Numbered from the stretch's first letter, positions 49,359-58,465 are shown. The stretch is 64,000 nucleotides of DNA from Sulfitobacter noctilucae (GCF_000622365.1 NZ_JASC01000001.1:1-64000); one strand, 5' to 3'. Numbers and translations are program-made. The notes: a model not told the origin generated them from the sequence alone.

Positions 49359-50381
49359 TTACTGAGGGATTGTTAGTCGCTGGCCGGTCCGTATCTCTGT
49401 TGGCGAGGTCAAGACCTCTGCGTTCGCCGACAGGATGCGCGTATAGGCATCAGGTCGGCCGTAAAATTGCATGGCGATATAGGCAAGGCTGTCGCCGGGG
49501 CGCACCGCATAGGTACGCTGGCCGTTTATCTTCTGTGTCGTCGCGTTTGAGGCTGCAAAAACGCGTCGGCTCATCTGGCGGGCGGCTTCGCGGCTTGCAA
49601 AGGTTGCCTCTTGCATGAGGGCGCTCTGGATCAGGCTGAACAGCATGGTGTCTGCGTCCATCTGCCCTTCCGGCGTGCTGAACGAAGCGGGGATGGTCAG
49701 TGCCCCCTGTTCGGCTGCGGCGGAAAGCAATGCATCGGCGTTGAGGCTGCTGGCCTCGCCATTATTCAAGGTCAGCGCCAGACGGCCGAACCCTTCGGCG
49801 TCTTTCTCGGCAATTGTATAGGAACCGGCGAGCACTGCCGCGCGCAGTGCTAGCATCGTCTCACTGCCTAGAATGCTTTGCGCTGCCATCAGGGGCTGAG
49901 GTTTGTCCTGCGGGGCCGCTTCCGCGGACAGGGCAGTCGCAATTTCCTGTTGGTGCAGCGCAGTGGTAGAGGTCAGATCGGGCGATTGCTGGCGCGTAAC
50001 GGACTGCGCATCATTATTTCGAGTCCCGGCAACCTCCTGCGGTCCGGCGATTGACAGGGCGAGGGCCACACCCAGCGCAAAGGTCACCACGCCGATCGCC
50101 ACGACCGCGGTGATCGGGCCTCCTGATGGCAGGCGCGAAAGCCACGCTTGCCCCTGCGCAGGCAAAGCGATTTGCAGCCTTTGTCGCAGCGGAGTTGATT
50201 TTGGCTCAGGCTGCTCTTCAATTGACTGCCTGTCAGCCGCTGCCTTGGCGCGGCGTTCGACAATCGCTTGATAGCGGGCTTGCACAATCGCCCGCGTATT
50301 TGGCTTTTGCTTGACTGTTTCAGGCAGCACGTAGCTGTCAAATGTGATGGTTGGCGTGACAGGGTCTTCCATCTTGGTCAT
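49359..50381 (-). CDS. LysM domain membrane-anchored protein
   Basis: A 340-residue protein: basic cytoplasmic N terminus (1-90), one membrane segment (about 91-112, ITAVVAIGVVTFALGVALALSIA), a long A/Q/S-rich periplasmic region and a C-terminal LysM (about 290-338: TYAVRPGDSLAYIAMQFYGRP...GQRLTIP). LysM binds peptidoglycan, so the protein may bridge inner membrane and cell wall. It starts one base after the stop of the rhodanese-like gene, which implies co-expression. The middle region is not recognised. Confidence 0.85.
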   Translation of the reverse strand: MTKMEDPVTPTITFDSYVLPETVKQKPNTRAIVQARYQAIVERRAKAAADRQSIEEQPEPKSTPLRQRLQIALPAQGQAWLSRLPSGGPITAVVAIGVVTFALGVALALSIAGPQEVAGTRNNDAQSVTRQQSPDLTSTTALHQQEIATALSAEAAPQDKPQPLMAAQSILGSETMLALRAAVLAGSYTIAEKDAEGFGRLALTLNNGEASSLNADALLSAAAEQGALTIPASFSTPEGQMDADTMLFSLIQSALMQEATFASREAARQMSRRVFAASNATTQKINGQRTYAVRPGDSLAYIAMQFYGRPDAYTRILSANAEVLTSPTEIRTGQRLTIPQ

Positions 50382-50382
50382 G

Positions 50383-51000
50383 TCAGGATTGCCCTTCGTC
50401 GATATTCAGACCCAGTGTGGCCCAGACCAGCATGCCACCGCGATACTGGCTCAGCTTCTCGGGTGGAAAGCCTGCTGCCAGCATATAGGTGACCAAGAGA
50501 GTGCCGGCTGAATCCAGCGGGCCATTGTCGTAGACCAGCAAATCCGGTGCGTCAGCAAAGTTGTAGACGCCATCAAATTCTCGCGCACCGAGCGCAATTA
50601 GAATCTCCGAGCGCATGGTGCTGCCCGGCACGACAGCGGTGTGGGGCAGGTTCACAGTGCCGGGAATATAGCCTTTGGCGCGGTTTAGGGGGGAGCGCGC
50701 ATCGACCATCAGGCCGGTGCTGTCTTGCACCTTGTTACCGAGGAAGGTCAGCACCTCCATCTCGCCCAGCGTTGCTATGCCGTCGGGTCCCTGAATCGGG
50801 TCGATGCACGGTCCATCACAGGCCCCGTGCGTTGCCCCGAAACGCGCCGCGATATCAGGCGCAGGCGCATCGCGATGGATCGTCACAGTTGCACCATTGA
50901 AGGTAAAAGAGGCGGCGACTGCTGCTCTTTGGTCCTGCGCGGCCACGATAGATGTAAAAAAGACAAGAGCCGCGAAAGCCCCCGTCATCCAGCTTGGCAT
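50383..51000 (-). CDS. Periplasmic rhodanese-like protein lacking the catalytic cysteine
   Basis: A 205-residue protein with a signal peptide (1-21, ending IVAA). The rhodanese fold is seen in GLMVDARSPLNRAKGYIPGTVNLPHTAV and the terminal YRGGMLVWATLG. The active-site loop reads LVYDNGPLDSAG, with no cysteine where sulfurtransferases have C-x4-R, so it cannot be a standard sulfurtransferase. A Cys pair, GACDGPCIDP, occurs earlier. This layout recalls the PQQ-dependent catabolism-associated rhodanese-like proteins. Start: the ATG at 51000 after GGGGGA. It is coupled to the LysM gene. Confidence 0.82.
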   Translation of the reverse strand: MPSWMTGAFAALVFFTSIVAAQDQRAAVAASFTFNGATVTIHRDAPAPDIAARFGATHGACDGPCIDPIQGPDGIATLGEMEVLTFLGNKVQDSTGLMVDARSPLNRAKGYIPGTVNLPHTAVVPGSTMRSEILIALGAREFDGVYNFADAPDLLVYDNGPLDSAGTLLVTYMLAAGFPPEKLSQYRGGMLVWATLGLNIDEGQS

Positions 51001-51087
51001 TGCATCCCCCAGACAAAATACCTGATATTGTGTGTTTAAATGATAGAGCACACATCTCTTGGTTGTTCGCCTTTATAAGCAAGGGAT

Positions 51088-51137
51088 GATTCGCAGGTCA
51101 AAGCAAAAACGAATCGCTGTATGAAAAACTGCGAATC
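51088..51137. promoter_or_regulatory. Long-spaced inverted repeat upstream of hiuH
   Basis: GATTCGCAG (51088-51096) and CTGCGAATC (51129-51137) form perfect 9-base arms 32 bases apart; a third related element, GAATCGCTG, lies between them (51111-51119). AAGAAT-A-ATTCTT follows at 51143-51155. The spacing fits a regulator binding on one face of the helix. The region separates hiuH from the divergent rhodanese-like gene. Confidence 0.45.
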
Positions 51138-51231
51138 AGCTGAAGAATAATTCTTTGCGCTTGGATTGTTCCCTTTTGGCGTGAAAGTTTAAGTGTGGCG
51201 ACCTGCAGAACAAGAGTGAAGGAGAAAGACG

Positions 51232-51591
51232 ATGGCCGAAGGTTACCTGACCACCCATGTGCTGGACACCGCGCGTGGCATGCCCGCGGCGGATCTGAAG
51301 ATCACGCTGTACCGGATCGAGGGGGAGACACGGACCAAGCTTGCCGAAATGCGCACCAATGCGGATGGGCGCACGGACAGCCCCATACTGCCTGCAGACG
51401 CTTTTCACACCGGCACATACGAGCTTGTGTTCGAAGCCGGTGCCTATCTCGACGCCAATGGCACCTCTGCCGAAGACCCGCGTTTTCTCGACGTGATCCC
51501 GCTGCGCTTTGGAATCTCTGACTCTCAAGCGCATTACCATGTGCCCTTGCTTCTGTCGCCGTTCGGCTATTCGACCTATCGCGGTTCGTGA
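51232..51591 (+). CDS. hiuH: 5-hydroxyisourate hydrolase
   Basis: A 119-residue transthyretin-related protein that opens the ring of 5-hydroxyisourate to OHCU. Signature residues are present: [14 protein letters not shown] (His), the [11 protein letters not shown] segment (Arg), and the invariant C-terminal YRGS preceded by [16 protein letters not shown]. No signal peptide, so cytoplasmic. AAGGAG lies 8 bases before the ATG. It serves the step between PuuD and the UraD half of the fusion protein encoded at 47792-49207. Confidence 0.97.
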   Translation: MAEGYLTTHVLDTARGMPAADLKITLYRIEGETRTKLAEMRTNADGRTDSPILPADAFHTGTYELVFEAGAYLDANGTSAEDPRFLDVIPLRFGISDSQAHYHVPLLLSPFGYSTYRGS

Positions 51592-51691
51592 CGCGAGGCA
51601 GGACAAAGTCCCCTTCCCTCGCGCCAACCGCGCTTGCCAAAACCCTTGAGAGCATGGCACCCTGCGGCCTCTGATCCCACAGGAGACGTCG

Positions 51692-52705
51692 ATGACCGCC
51701 CCCCTGAACCCGCAAACATCTAGCGATACCAGCACAGAGCAAACGCACCTGCCGCAGGTAACCGAAATGCGCAATCCCGGCCTGCCGCTGGATTTGAATT
51801 GGGTGCTGAGCGCGCAGGCAAATACATCGGCCATCGAACGGCGGGCGGGCAACATCGCGGCACGGCGGTCAGTGAAAAAGGCGCATCAGGCGGCGTGGCT
51901 ATTGCGGGCTGTGACCTGCATTGATCTGACAACGCTATCCGGCGACGATACAGCGCGGCGTGTGGAACGGCTTTGTGCAAAAGCACGGCAGCCGGTTGCC
52001 CCCGCGCTGCTTGACGCGCTCGGGATGGGGCCGATCACGACAGGCGCTGTCTGCGTCTATCACGAGATGATCCCTCCAGCCGTTGCCGCGCTCGCTGGCA
52101 CCGGCATTCCCGTGGCGGCGGTTTCGACCGGATTTCCGGCTGGGCTTTCTCCGTTCCCGCTGCGTTTGAAAGAGATCGAAATGAGCGTGGCCGATGGGGC
52201 CGCTGAAATCGACATTGTGATCTCGCGCCGCCATGTGCTGTCAGGCAATTGGCAGGCCCTTTATGACGAGATGTCAGCGATGCGCGCGGCCTGCGGTGAT
52301 GCGCATGTAAAGGCGATTCTTGCCACAGGCGAGTTGGGCTCGTTGCGCAATGTGGCACGGGCGTCACTGGTGTGCATGATGGCGGGCGCAGATTTCATCA
52401 AGACGTCGACGGGTAAGGAAAGCGTGAATGCCACGCTGCCCGTGTCGCTGGTGATGATCCGGGCGATCCGCGATTATTACGACCGGACGGGGATACGCGT
52501 AGGCTACAAGCCAGCGGGCGGAATATCGAAGGCGAAGGATGCGGTCACCTATCTTGCACTGATGAAGGAAGAACTGGGGGACCGTTGGCTGCGCCCGGAC
52601 CTCTTCCGCTTTGGCGCGTCATCGCTTCTCAATGATATCGAGCGGCAGTTGGAGCATCATGTGACTGGTCATTATTCCGCAGGATACCGCCATGCCAGCA
52701 GTTGA
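51692..52705 (+). CDS. deoC: Deoxyribose-phosphate aldolase
   Basis: A 337-residue class I aldolase of the longer DeoC type. It cleaves 2-deoxyribose 5-phosphate to glyceraldehyde 3-phosphate and acetaldehyde. The Schiff-base lysine lies in DFIKTSTGKESVNAT, and the second catalytic Lys in VGYKPAGGISKAKDA; AVCVYHEMIPPAV and VSTGFPAG are further family segments. The N-terminal 50 residues are an extension found in the longer homologues. Directly upstream of an aldehyde dehydrogenase gene, separated by copy C of the dispersed repeat. Confidence 0.95.
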   Translation: MTAPLNPQTSSDTSTEQTHLPQVTEMRNPGLPLDLNWVLSAQANTSAIERRAGNIAARRSVKKAHQAAWLLRAVTCIDLTTLSGDDTARRVERLCAKARQPVAPALLDALGMGPITTGAVCVYHEMIPPAVAALAGTGIPVAAVSTGFPAGLSPFPLRLKEIEMSVADGAAEIDIVISRRHVLSGNWQALYDEMSAMRAACGDAHVKAILATGELGSLRNVARASLVCMMAGADFIKTSTGKESVNATLPVSLVMIRAIRDYYDRTGIRVGYKPAGGISKAKDAVTYLALMKEELGDRWLRPDLFRFGASSLLNDIERQLEHHVTGHYSAGYRHASS

Positions 52706-52718
52706 TGCGCGTAAAGCA

Positions 52719-52750
52719 GGCGGTGTGTCGGGTATTTTTAAAAGGGTGAA
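52719..52750 (+). repeat. Dispersed 5'-proximal repeat, copy C
   Basis: Reads GGCGGTGTGTCGGGTATTTT then TAAAAGGGTGAA, ending 3 bases before the aldehyde dehydrogenase ATG. It supplies that gene's ribosome binding site (AAGGGTGA). It matches copy A (23537-23569, minus strand) apart from one deleted base in the T/A run. Confidence 0.7.
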
Positions 52751-52753
52751 ACC

Positions 52754-55096
52754 ATGAGTGTCGCTGATATTTTCGAGACGATGGACTATGGGCAGGCGCC
52801 GGAATCAGCCGCTGAGGCCTTGGCGTGGATTGTCGATCAGGGCGGCCGTTTCGGGCATTTTATTGACGGTGTTTACACGCCTCCCGGTGCCGGGTTTGAA
52901 AGCCGCAATCCCGCGACGGGGGACGTGCTGGCCACTTTGTCCCAGGCGACACAGGAGGATGTAGATGCCGCCGTGAAAGCGGCCCGTAAGGCACAGTCAG
53001 ACTGGGCCGCTCAAGGGGGACACGGGCGCGCAAAGATGCTCTATGCGATTGCGCGGTTGTTGCAGAAACATGCGCGATTGTTCGCCGTGCTGGAGGTGCT
53101 GGACAACGGCAAGCCGATCCGTGAAGCGCGTGACATTGATGTGCCTTTGGCGCAGCGGCATTTCTATTATCATGCCGGTATGGCGCAGCTGATGGCGGCC
53201 GAGCTGCCGGAGCGGGAGGCTTTGGGCGTGTGCGGGCAGATCATCCCGTGGAACTTCCCGCTGTTGATGTTGGCCTGGAAAGTGGCCCCGGCGCTGGCGA
53301 TGGGCAATACGGTTGTGTTGAAGCCGGCGGAGTACACTTCGCTGACGGCATTGTTGTTTGCGGACATTTGCAGACAGGCGGGTGTGCCCAAAGGTGTGGT
53401 CAACATCGTGACCGGCGATGGCGCAGTGGGCGAAATGATTGTGGCTGCCGAGGTAGACAAAATTGCATTCACCGGCTCAACCACCGTGGGGCAGCGCATT
53501 CGCGAGGTCACCGCGGGCAGTGGCAAGGCGCTGACCCTGGAGCTGGGCGGCAAGTCCCCCTACATCGTGTTCGATGATGCCGATCTGGACAGTGCCGTTG
53601 AGGGTCTGGTTGACGCGATCTGGTTCAATCAGGGGCAGGTCTGCTGCGCAGGCTCGCGCTTGCTGGTGCACGAACCTGTCGCGGATCTGTTCTACGCCAA
53701 ACTGCGGGCGCGGATGGACAAACTGCGCGTCGGCTCTCCCTTGGACAAAAGCATTGATGTGGGTGCCATGGTCGACCCGGTGCAGGTGAGCGCGGTGAGC
53801 GAGATGGTTGCGCAGCATACTGGCGGCGAGACCCATGTGGCCGCGACCGATGTGCCGCAGGACGGGTGTTTCTATCCGCCGACTTTGATCACCGGGCTGA
53901 ACCCCGCCGATACGCTGATGCAGGAAGAAATCTTTGGGCCTGTGCTGGTTTCTACCACCTTCCGCACCCCTGCGGAGGCGGTGCAACTGGCCAACAACAC
54001 GCGCTACGGGCTGGCCGCGACGGTCTGGTCCGAGAACATCAATCTGGCGCTGGACATCGCGCCCAAACTGGCCGCAGGCATCGTCTGGGTGAATGGCACC
54101 AATCTGATGGACGCGGCTGCGGGTTTTGGCGGGGTGCGCGAAAGCGGTTTTGGACGTGAAGGTGGCTGGGAAGGTTTAAGTGCCTATACCAAGCCGAAGG
54201 GGGCGGCAAAACCGCTCAAGCAGATCACCGCATCTGCGGGTGATGGCGGCCCGGCAGAGGGGATCGACCGGACGGCCAAGCTCTATATCGGGGGCAAGCA
54301 GTCGCGGCCCGACGGCGGATACTCCGCGCCGGTCTATGGCAAGTCGGGCAAGCTGCTGGGTCATGCCAGCCTCGCCAACCGCAAGGATGTGCGCAATGCC
54401 GTAGAAGCGGCGCAGGCTGCCAAAGGCTGGAGCAAGGCAACCGGGCATTTGCGGGCGCAGATCCTCTATTACATCGCCGAAAACCTCGATGCACGGGCAG
54501 AGGAATTCGCGGAGCGTCTGAATACGATGCAAGGCGGACGGGCCGGTATGAAAGAGGTCGAGGCCAGTATACGGCGGCTCTTTACCTACGCCGCATGGGC
54601 CGACAAATTCGATGGCCAGGTCCACGGCGTCCCGATCCGAGGCGTGGCGATGGCGATGAAGGAACCTGTGGGTGTGATTGGCGCGCTGTGTCCGGCAGAG
54701 GTGCCGCTGCTGGGTCTGGTTTCCTGCATGGCCCCCGCTATTGCGATGGGCAATCGTGTGATCCTCGCCGCGTCGGAGCCGTTTCCACTGGCCGCGACGG
54801 ATTTCGTTCAGGTGCTAGAGACCTCTGATGTGCCCGCCGGTGTGGTCAATATCCTGACCGGCCCGCAGGCAGATGTGGCAGAGCCGATGGCGCGACATAT
54901 GGATGTCGATGCGGTCTGGAGTTTTGGCACCGCAGGATTGAGCGAAGTTGTAGAGCGCGGATCGGCGAGCAACCTCAAGCGGACATGGGTTAACAACGGT
55001 GTCGCGCGGGATTGGCTGGGCAACGCGGGCGAGGGTCGGACGTTCCTGGAAGCTGCAACAGAGGTCAAAAACATCTGGGTGCCTTACGGCGAATAG
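52754..55096 (+). CDS. Aldehyde dehydrogenase with a second, degenerate ALDH domain
   Basis: A 780-residue protein, far longer than normal ALDH (about 480-500). Residues 1-500 are a complete ALDH: IIPWNFPLLM, FTGSTTVGQRI, LELGGKSPYIVFDDAD (general-base Glu) and FNQGQVCCAGSR with catalytic Cys297. Residues 510-780 repeat the N-terminal ALDH half (KLYIGGKQSRPDGGYSAPV, IGALCPAEVPLLGLVS, VVNILTG) but lack the catalytic Cys and the L-E-L-G-G motif. Next to deoC, it probably oxidises acetaldehyde. A terminator follows 28 bases after the stop. Confidence 0.93.
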   Translation: MSVADIFETMDYGQAPESAAEALAWIVDQGGRFGHFIDGVYTPPGAGFESRNPATGDVLATLSQATQEDVDAAVKAARKAQSDWAAQGGHGRAKMLYAIARLLQKHARLFAVLEVLDNGKPIREARDIDVPLAQRHFYYHAGMAQLMAAELPEREALGVCGQIIPWNFPLLMLAWKVAPALAMGNTVVLKPAEYTSLTALLFADICRQAGVPKGVVNIVTGDGAVGEMIVAAEVDKIAFTGSTTVGQRIREVTAGSGKALTLELGGKSPYIVFDDADLDSAVEGLVDAIWFNQGQVCCAGSRLLVHEPVADLFYAKLRARMDKLRVGSPLDKSIDVGAMVDPVQVSAVSEMVAQHTGGETHVAATDVPQDGCFYPPTLITGLNPADTLMQEEIFGPVLVSTTFRTPAEAVQLANNTRYGLAATVWSENINLALDIAPKLAAGIVWVNGTNLMDAAAGFGGVRESGFGREGGWEGLSAYTKPKGAAKPLKQITASAGDGGPAEGIDRTAKLYIGGKQSRPDGGYSAPVYGKSGKLLGHASLANRKDVRNAVEAAQAAKGWSKATGHLRAQILYYIAENLDARAEEFAERLNTMQGGRAGMKEVEASIRRLFTYAAWADKFDGQVHGVPIRGVAMAMKEPVGVIGALCPAEVPLLGLVSCMAPAIAMGNRVILAASEPFPLAATDFVQVLETSDVPAGVVNILTGPQADVAEPMARHMDVDAVWSFGTAGLSEVVERGSASNLKRTWVNNGVARDWLGNAGEGRTFLEAATEVKNIWVPYGE

Positions 55097-55124
55097 GGAT
55101 CGGATTGGTTTCATCGATAAGAAA

Positions 55125-55160
55125 AAGGGCTGTCCCAGCGGGGACAGCCCTTTGTTTTTG
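55125..55160. terminator. Bidirectional Rho-independent terminator
   Basis: AGGGCTGTCCC pairs with GGGACAGCCCT around AGCG, followed by TTTGTTTTTG on the plus strand. An A run on the left gives T on the minus strand, so it can serve both the aldehyde dehydrogenase gene and the convergent M16 gene. Confidence 0.92.
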
Positions 55161-55205
55161 TTGGGGCACAAGGCTTTACCGACCCCGTTTACCTCTTGTT
55201 CAGAT

Positions 55206-56522
55206 TTAATTTCCGGCAGTTGTCTCCAACCCCTCAGGCTGACCAACAACGACGAAATGCAGGTTCTCGGGCTCGAGCAGCTCTGCCGCGACGCGCTTGA
55301 CGTCTTCCAGCGTCACCGCCTCAACCTTGTCGTTTCGGGTTGGGATGTAATCAATCGGCAGGCCCAGCATCTGCATGCCCACAAGGATACTGGCAATCGG
55401 GCCGTTACCGTCAAACCGCAGCGGATAGGAGCCGGTTATATAGGTTTTGGCGTCCTGCAATTCCTGCTGGGTCACACCGTTCTCGGCGGCCTTGGTCCAT
55501 TCATCGCGGATCACTTCGATGGCTTCGGCAATCCGATCGTTGGAGGAACTGACAGATCCCATATAGACATTCGCCAGATCACGGCTGGCCAGATAGGAAT
55601 AGACACCATAGGTCAGGCCGCGTTTTTCGCGGACTTCGTTCATCAGGCGGCTTTCAAACGATCCACCGCCAAGGATCTGGTTCAGCACCAGAGCCGAGAA
55701 GAAGTCAGGATCGTCCTGCGCAATGCCTTTCTGGCCAAAGAGCGCCACCGATTGCGGCGTGGGGAAATCAACGACGGTGACGCCGGGCGGAATTGTGACA
55801 TCGGCTTTCGGCGGCATGGGAGCACCGGTCTCCGGCAAGCCGCCCAGAAGGCCGTCCACCAGCGTGCCAAGCTCATCGGGCGTGATGTCACCGACAGCAC
55901 CGATATAAATGCGGTCGCGGGCTAGTACCGCACGGTGCGCCGCGACGATATCATCGCGGGTTAAAGCGGTGACCGACTCGATGGTGCCGTTTGTTGTAAA
56001 GCCGTAGGGATGATCGCCGAAGGCCAGCTCGTTGAACGTGCGGCTGGCAATGTCACCGGGGTCTTTCAGATCGGACTGGATGCCTGACAGGATTTGCCCC
56101 CGCACACGGTCGATGGCGCTTTGTTCAAACAATGGTTCCTGAAGTGCCGACCGCAGCAGCGCAATGGTCGCATCGCGGTTTTCGGTCAGGAACCTGGCTG
56201 AAACGGATACTTCGTCGCGGGATGCGCCAAAGCTCAGGGTGCTGGCCAGTTTTTCCTGCGCGCGAATGAAGGCGCGGGCGTCCATGTCACCTGCCCCCTC
56301 TTCCAAGAGGCCTGTCATCAAGTTGACCGCGCCACGTTTGTCGGGATCATCCAAAGATGCACCACCGCGGAAACGGATTTCCAGTGCGACGAAAGGGATC
56401 GAGGGTTCTTCGACCAGCCAGGCGGTCAGCCCACCGGGGCTGGTCACAGACTGGATATCAACATCTGCACGGGCCGGAAGTGCGGCAACGAGTGTAAGCA
56501 GCAGGGCGTAGAACAGTCTCAT
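55206..56522 (-). CDS. M16-family peptidase-like protein without zinc motif
   Basis: A 438-residue exported protein (signal peptide 1-19, ending ARA). Two M16 half-domains are recognisable; the position where active family members have H-x-x-E-H reads MTGLLEEGAGD, so zinc binding is lost. The second half keeps the R/Y motif REKRGLTYGVYSYL, which in two-chain M16 enzymes helps bind substrate. It overlaps the active partner gene by 4 bases, fitting an obligate heterodimer like the MPP-type or PqqF/G-type pairs. Confidence 0.92.
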   Translation of the reverse strand: MRLFYALLLTLVAALPARADVDIQSVTSPGGLTAWLVEEPSIPFVALEIRFRGGASLDDPDKRGAVNLMTGLLEEGAGDMDARAFIRAQEKLASTLSFGASRDEVSVSARFLTENRDATIALLRSALQEPLFEQSAIDRVRGQILSGIQSDLKDPGDIASRTFNELAFGDHPYGFTTNGTIESVTALTRDDIVAAHRAVLARDRIYIGAVGDITPDELGTLVDGLLGGLPETGAPMPPKADVTIPPGVTVVDFPTPQSVALFGQKGIAQDDPDFFSALVLNQILGGGSFESRLMNEVREKRGLTYGVYSYLASRDLANVYMGSVSSSNDRIAEAIEVIRDEWTKAAENGVTQQELQDAKTYITGSYPLRFDGNGPIASILVGMQMLGLPIDYIPTRNDKVEAVTLEDVKRVAAELLEPENLHFVVVGQPEGLETTAGN

Positions 56523-57862
56523 TGCGTGACCTCCTCTTTCATCAACCAGCCGGTAACCGAGGTGCGGATATCGAATACATCGCGCGCGGCCTGCATGATG
56601 TCTTCTTTTGTGACGGCCTCCAACACATCGGGCCAGTTCTGCACGTCCTCCACCGTCAGCCCGATGGAGAGCGCCTGACCATAGCGGTTGGCAACGCTTT
56701 CGGCATCATCACGGGCATAGATCTGCTCTGCGCGGATCTGGCTTTTGATACGGTCGAGCTGTGCCGGATCAACGCCAGCTTCCATAAACTCACGCAGGGC
56801 ACCATCCATCGCGTCTTCGGCCTCTTGCAGGCTGGTGCCGGCGGCGGGCACGACAACGACATCAAAGGTCGTATCATCAAGGGTGGCACCACGGTAAAAG
56901 GCACCGGTATAGGTGGCGACCTGAGTCTCGAACTGCAATTTGTCTGCAAGGACAGACGTGGTGCCGCCGCCCAGAATTTCCGCCAGAATGGTCAGCGCGG
57001 CGGCTTTTTCCTGTGCGCCGGGGTCGCGTTCCGGCGCGAGGTAGGAACGGCTGACATAAGGCTGGGCGACCCGTGCATCGCGAAAGATCATGCGGCGCTC
57101 CGCGGTCTGCGGTGGCTCTTGCGTCCGCAAACGCTCTGGCAGGTCCGGGTTCGCAGGGATCACGCCATAGTATTTCTCGGCCAGTGTACGCACCTCTTCA
57201 GGCTCTACATCGCCCGACACCACGAGGATGGCGTTGTTGGGCGAATAGTATAGCTCGTAGAACGACAGGGCATCCTCAAGGTCCAGCTCTTCCATTTCGT
57301 GGCGCCAGCCGATGATGGGCGTGCCGTATCGGTGGTTGAGATACTGCGCGGCATTCATCTGTTCGCGAAACAGGGCACCGGGGTTGTTGTCGGTACGCTG
57401 GTTGCGTTCTTCCAAGATCACGTCGCGTTCAGTGCGGATATTGTCGGGTGTCAGGCGGATGTTCTTCATCCGGTCGCTCTCCATCTGCATCATCAGCTCA
57501 AGCCGGTCTGCCGCAACGCGCTGGAAATAGGCTGTGTAATCATAGCTGGTGAATGCATTGTCCCGCCCGCCATTGGCAGCGACTGTCGCCGAAAACTCGC
57601 CCGATTCCATTTTGTCTGTTGCCTTGAACAGCAGATGCTCAAGAAAATGCGCGACACCCGAAGAGCCTTTGGGCTCATCCGCTGAACCGGCGCGGTACCA
57701 GACCATCTGTTGGACTGCCGGGGCGCGATGGTCTTCGACCACCACCACATCCATACCATTGTCGAGCGTGAAGAAAGTCACCGCTTCGTCGTCACTGGCC
57801 CCGGCAACAAACGGCAGCGTGCAGAACGCAAATACAGTTGCGAGCATCGGCAATCGGAACAT
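56519..57862 (-). CDS. M16-family zinc metallopeptidase, active subunit
   Basis: A 447-residue exported protein (signal 1-21, ending AGA). The zinc motif H-x-x-E-H is AHFLEHLLFK (His72, Glu75, His76), with the distal Glu in the N-A-F-T-S-Y-D-Y segment region about 75 residues later. It should act in the periplasm together with the inactive partner encoded directly downstream. In related Rhodobacterales genomes this pair sits beside the DUF3035 lipoprotein and lspA genes, as here. The substrate is not known. Confidence 0.93.
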   Translation of the reverse strand: MFRLPMLATVFAFCTLPFVAGASDDEAVTFFTLDNGMDVVVVEDHRAPAVQQMVWYRAGSADEPKGSSGVAHFLEHLLFKATDKMESGEFSATVAANGGRDNAFTSYDYTAYFQRVAADRLELMMQMESDRMKNIRLTPDNIRTERDVILEERNQRTDNNPGALFREQMNAAQYLNHRYGTPIIGWRHEMEELDLEDALSFYELYYSPNNAILVVSGDVEPEEVRTLAEKYYGVIPANPDLPERLRTQEPPQTAERRMIFRDARVAQPYVSRSYLAPERDPGAQEKAAALTILAEILGGGTTSVLADKLQFETQVATYTGAFYRGATLDDTTFDVVVVPAAGTSLQEAEDAMDGALREFMEAGVDPAQLDRIKSQIRAEQIYARDDAESVANRYGQALSIGLTVEDVQNWPDVLEAVTKEDIMQAARDVFDIRTSVTGWLMKEEVTQ

Positions 57863-57961
57863 GGATCATCCTTTGGTTATCGGCTGTGAAGATGAAGTAC
57901 GCGCAGGGGTGCCAACTTCAAGGTCTCTCACAATTTTGTAACCTGCGACCCAGCCGTTGAT

Positions 57962-58465
57962 CTAGTTTGCGGGTGGTGAGGAAGGCGTGCGCGCACCTGC
58001 ACGGCGCCAGCGGGCCGCCTCGCTGTCTGCGTCCAGCGCCTCGCGGCGATAGGCTTGCTCGTACCGGTCCACAGGTACGATGCGGATCTGGGTGAACCGC
58101 GCCTTGCGCTTGCGGAACTGCGCATCGGTTTCGGCCAGCTCCTGACGGATACCGGGGGCCACGCCCAACCGGCTGGCATGGGTCACCAAGGCACCATCGC
58201 TCGCAGGGATCGGACCGTCCGCTGCATCAAGTCTGCCGCCAACCGTTGCGGTGCCTTCGGCGATCGCGGACCGGTCGGTCAGGTTCGCCTGCCCCGGCGT
58301 CGGCGGCGGAAGTGCTGAATAGCTCGCTGGCGCTTCCAGAGGCTTAGTAGGTTGCAGGATGAATTCGTCCGGGCCGGTGGAGTTGCTGCGCACCTGCCGC
58401 AACCCGTTGTTGGCACAGGCCGACAGGACCAGTGGGATCAGCACGAGTAAGGCAAAACGGCGCAT
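57962..58465 (-). CDS. DUF3035 lipoprotein (BamF-like)
   Basis: A 167-residue lipoprotein: signal peptide with lipobox LSAC (Cys16). The mature N-terminal part contains GPDEFILQPTKPLEAPASYSALPPPTPGQANLTD, typical of DUF3035. The family is described, as far as I recall, as the BamF subunit of the alphaproteobacterial outer-membrane protein assembly machine. Its neighbour lspA encodes the signal peptidase II that would process it. The ATG at 58465 has AGGAG 7 bases upstream; the longer frame would bury the signal peptide. Confidence 0.86.
   Translation of the reverse strand: MRRFALLVLIPLVLSACANNGLRQVRSNSTGPDEFILQPTKPLEAPASYSALPPPTPGQANLTDRSAIAEGTATVGGRLDAADGPIPASDGALVTHASRLGVAPGIRQELAETDAQFRKRKARFTQIRIVPVDRYEQAYRREALDADSEAARWRRAGARTPSSPPAN

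Noticed and set aside
51136-51855. 239-residue minus-strand open frame over hiuH
   Set aside because: It covers hiuH and the start of deoC in antisense; hiuH is unmistakable.
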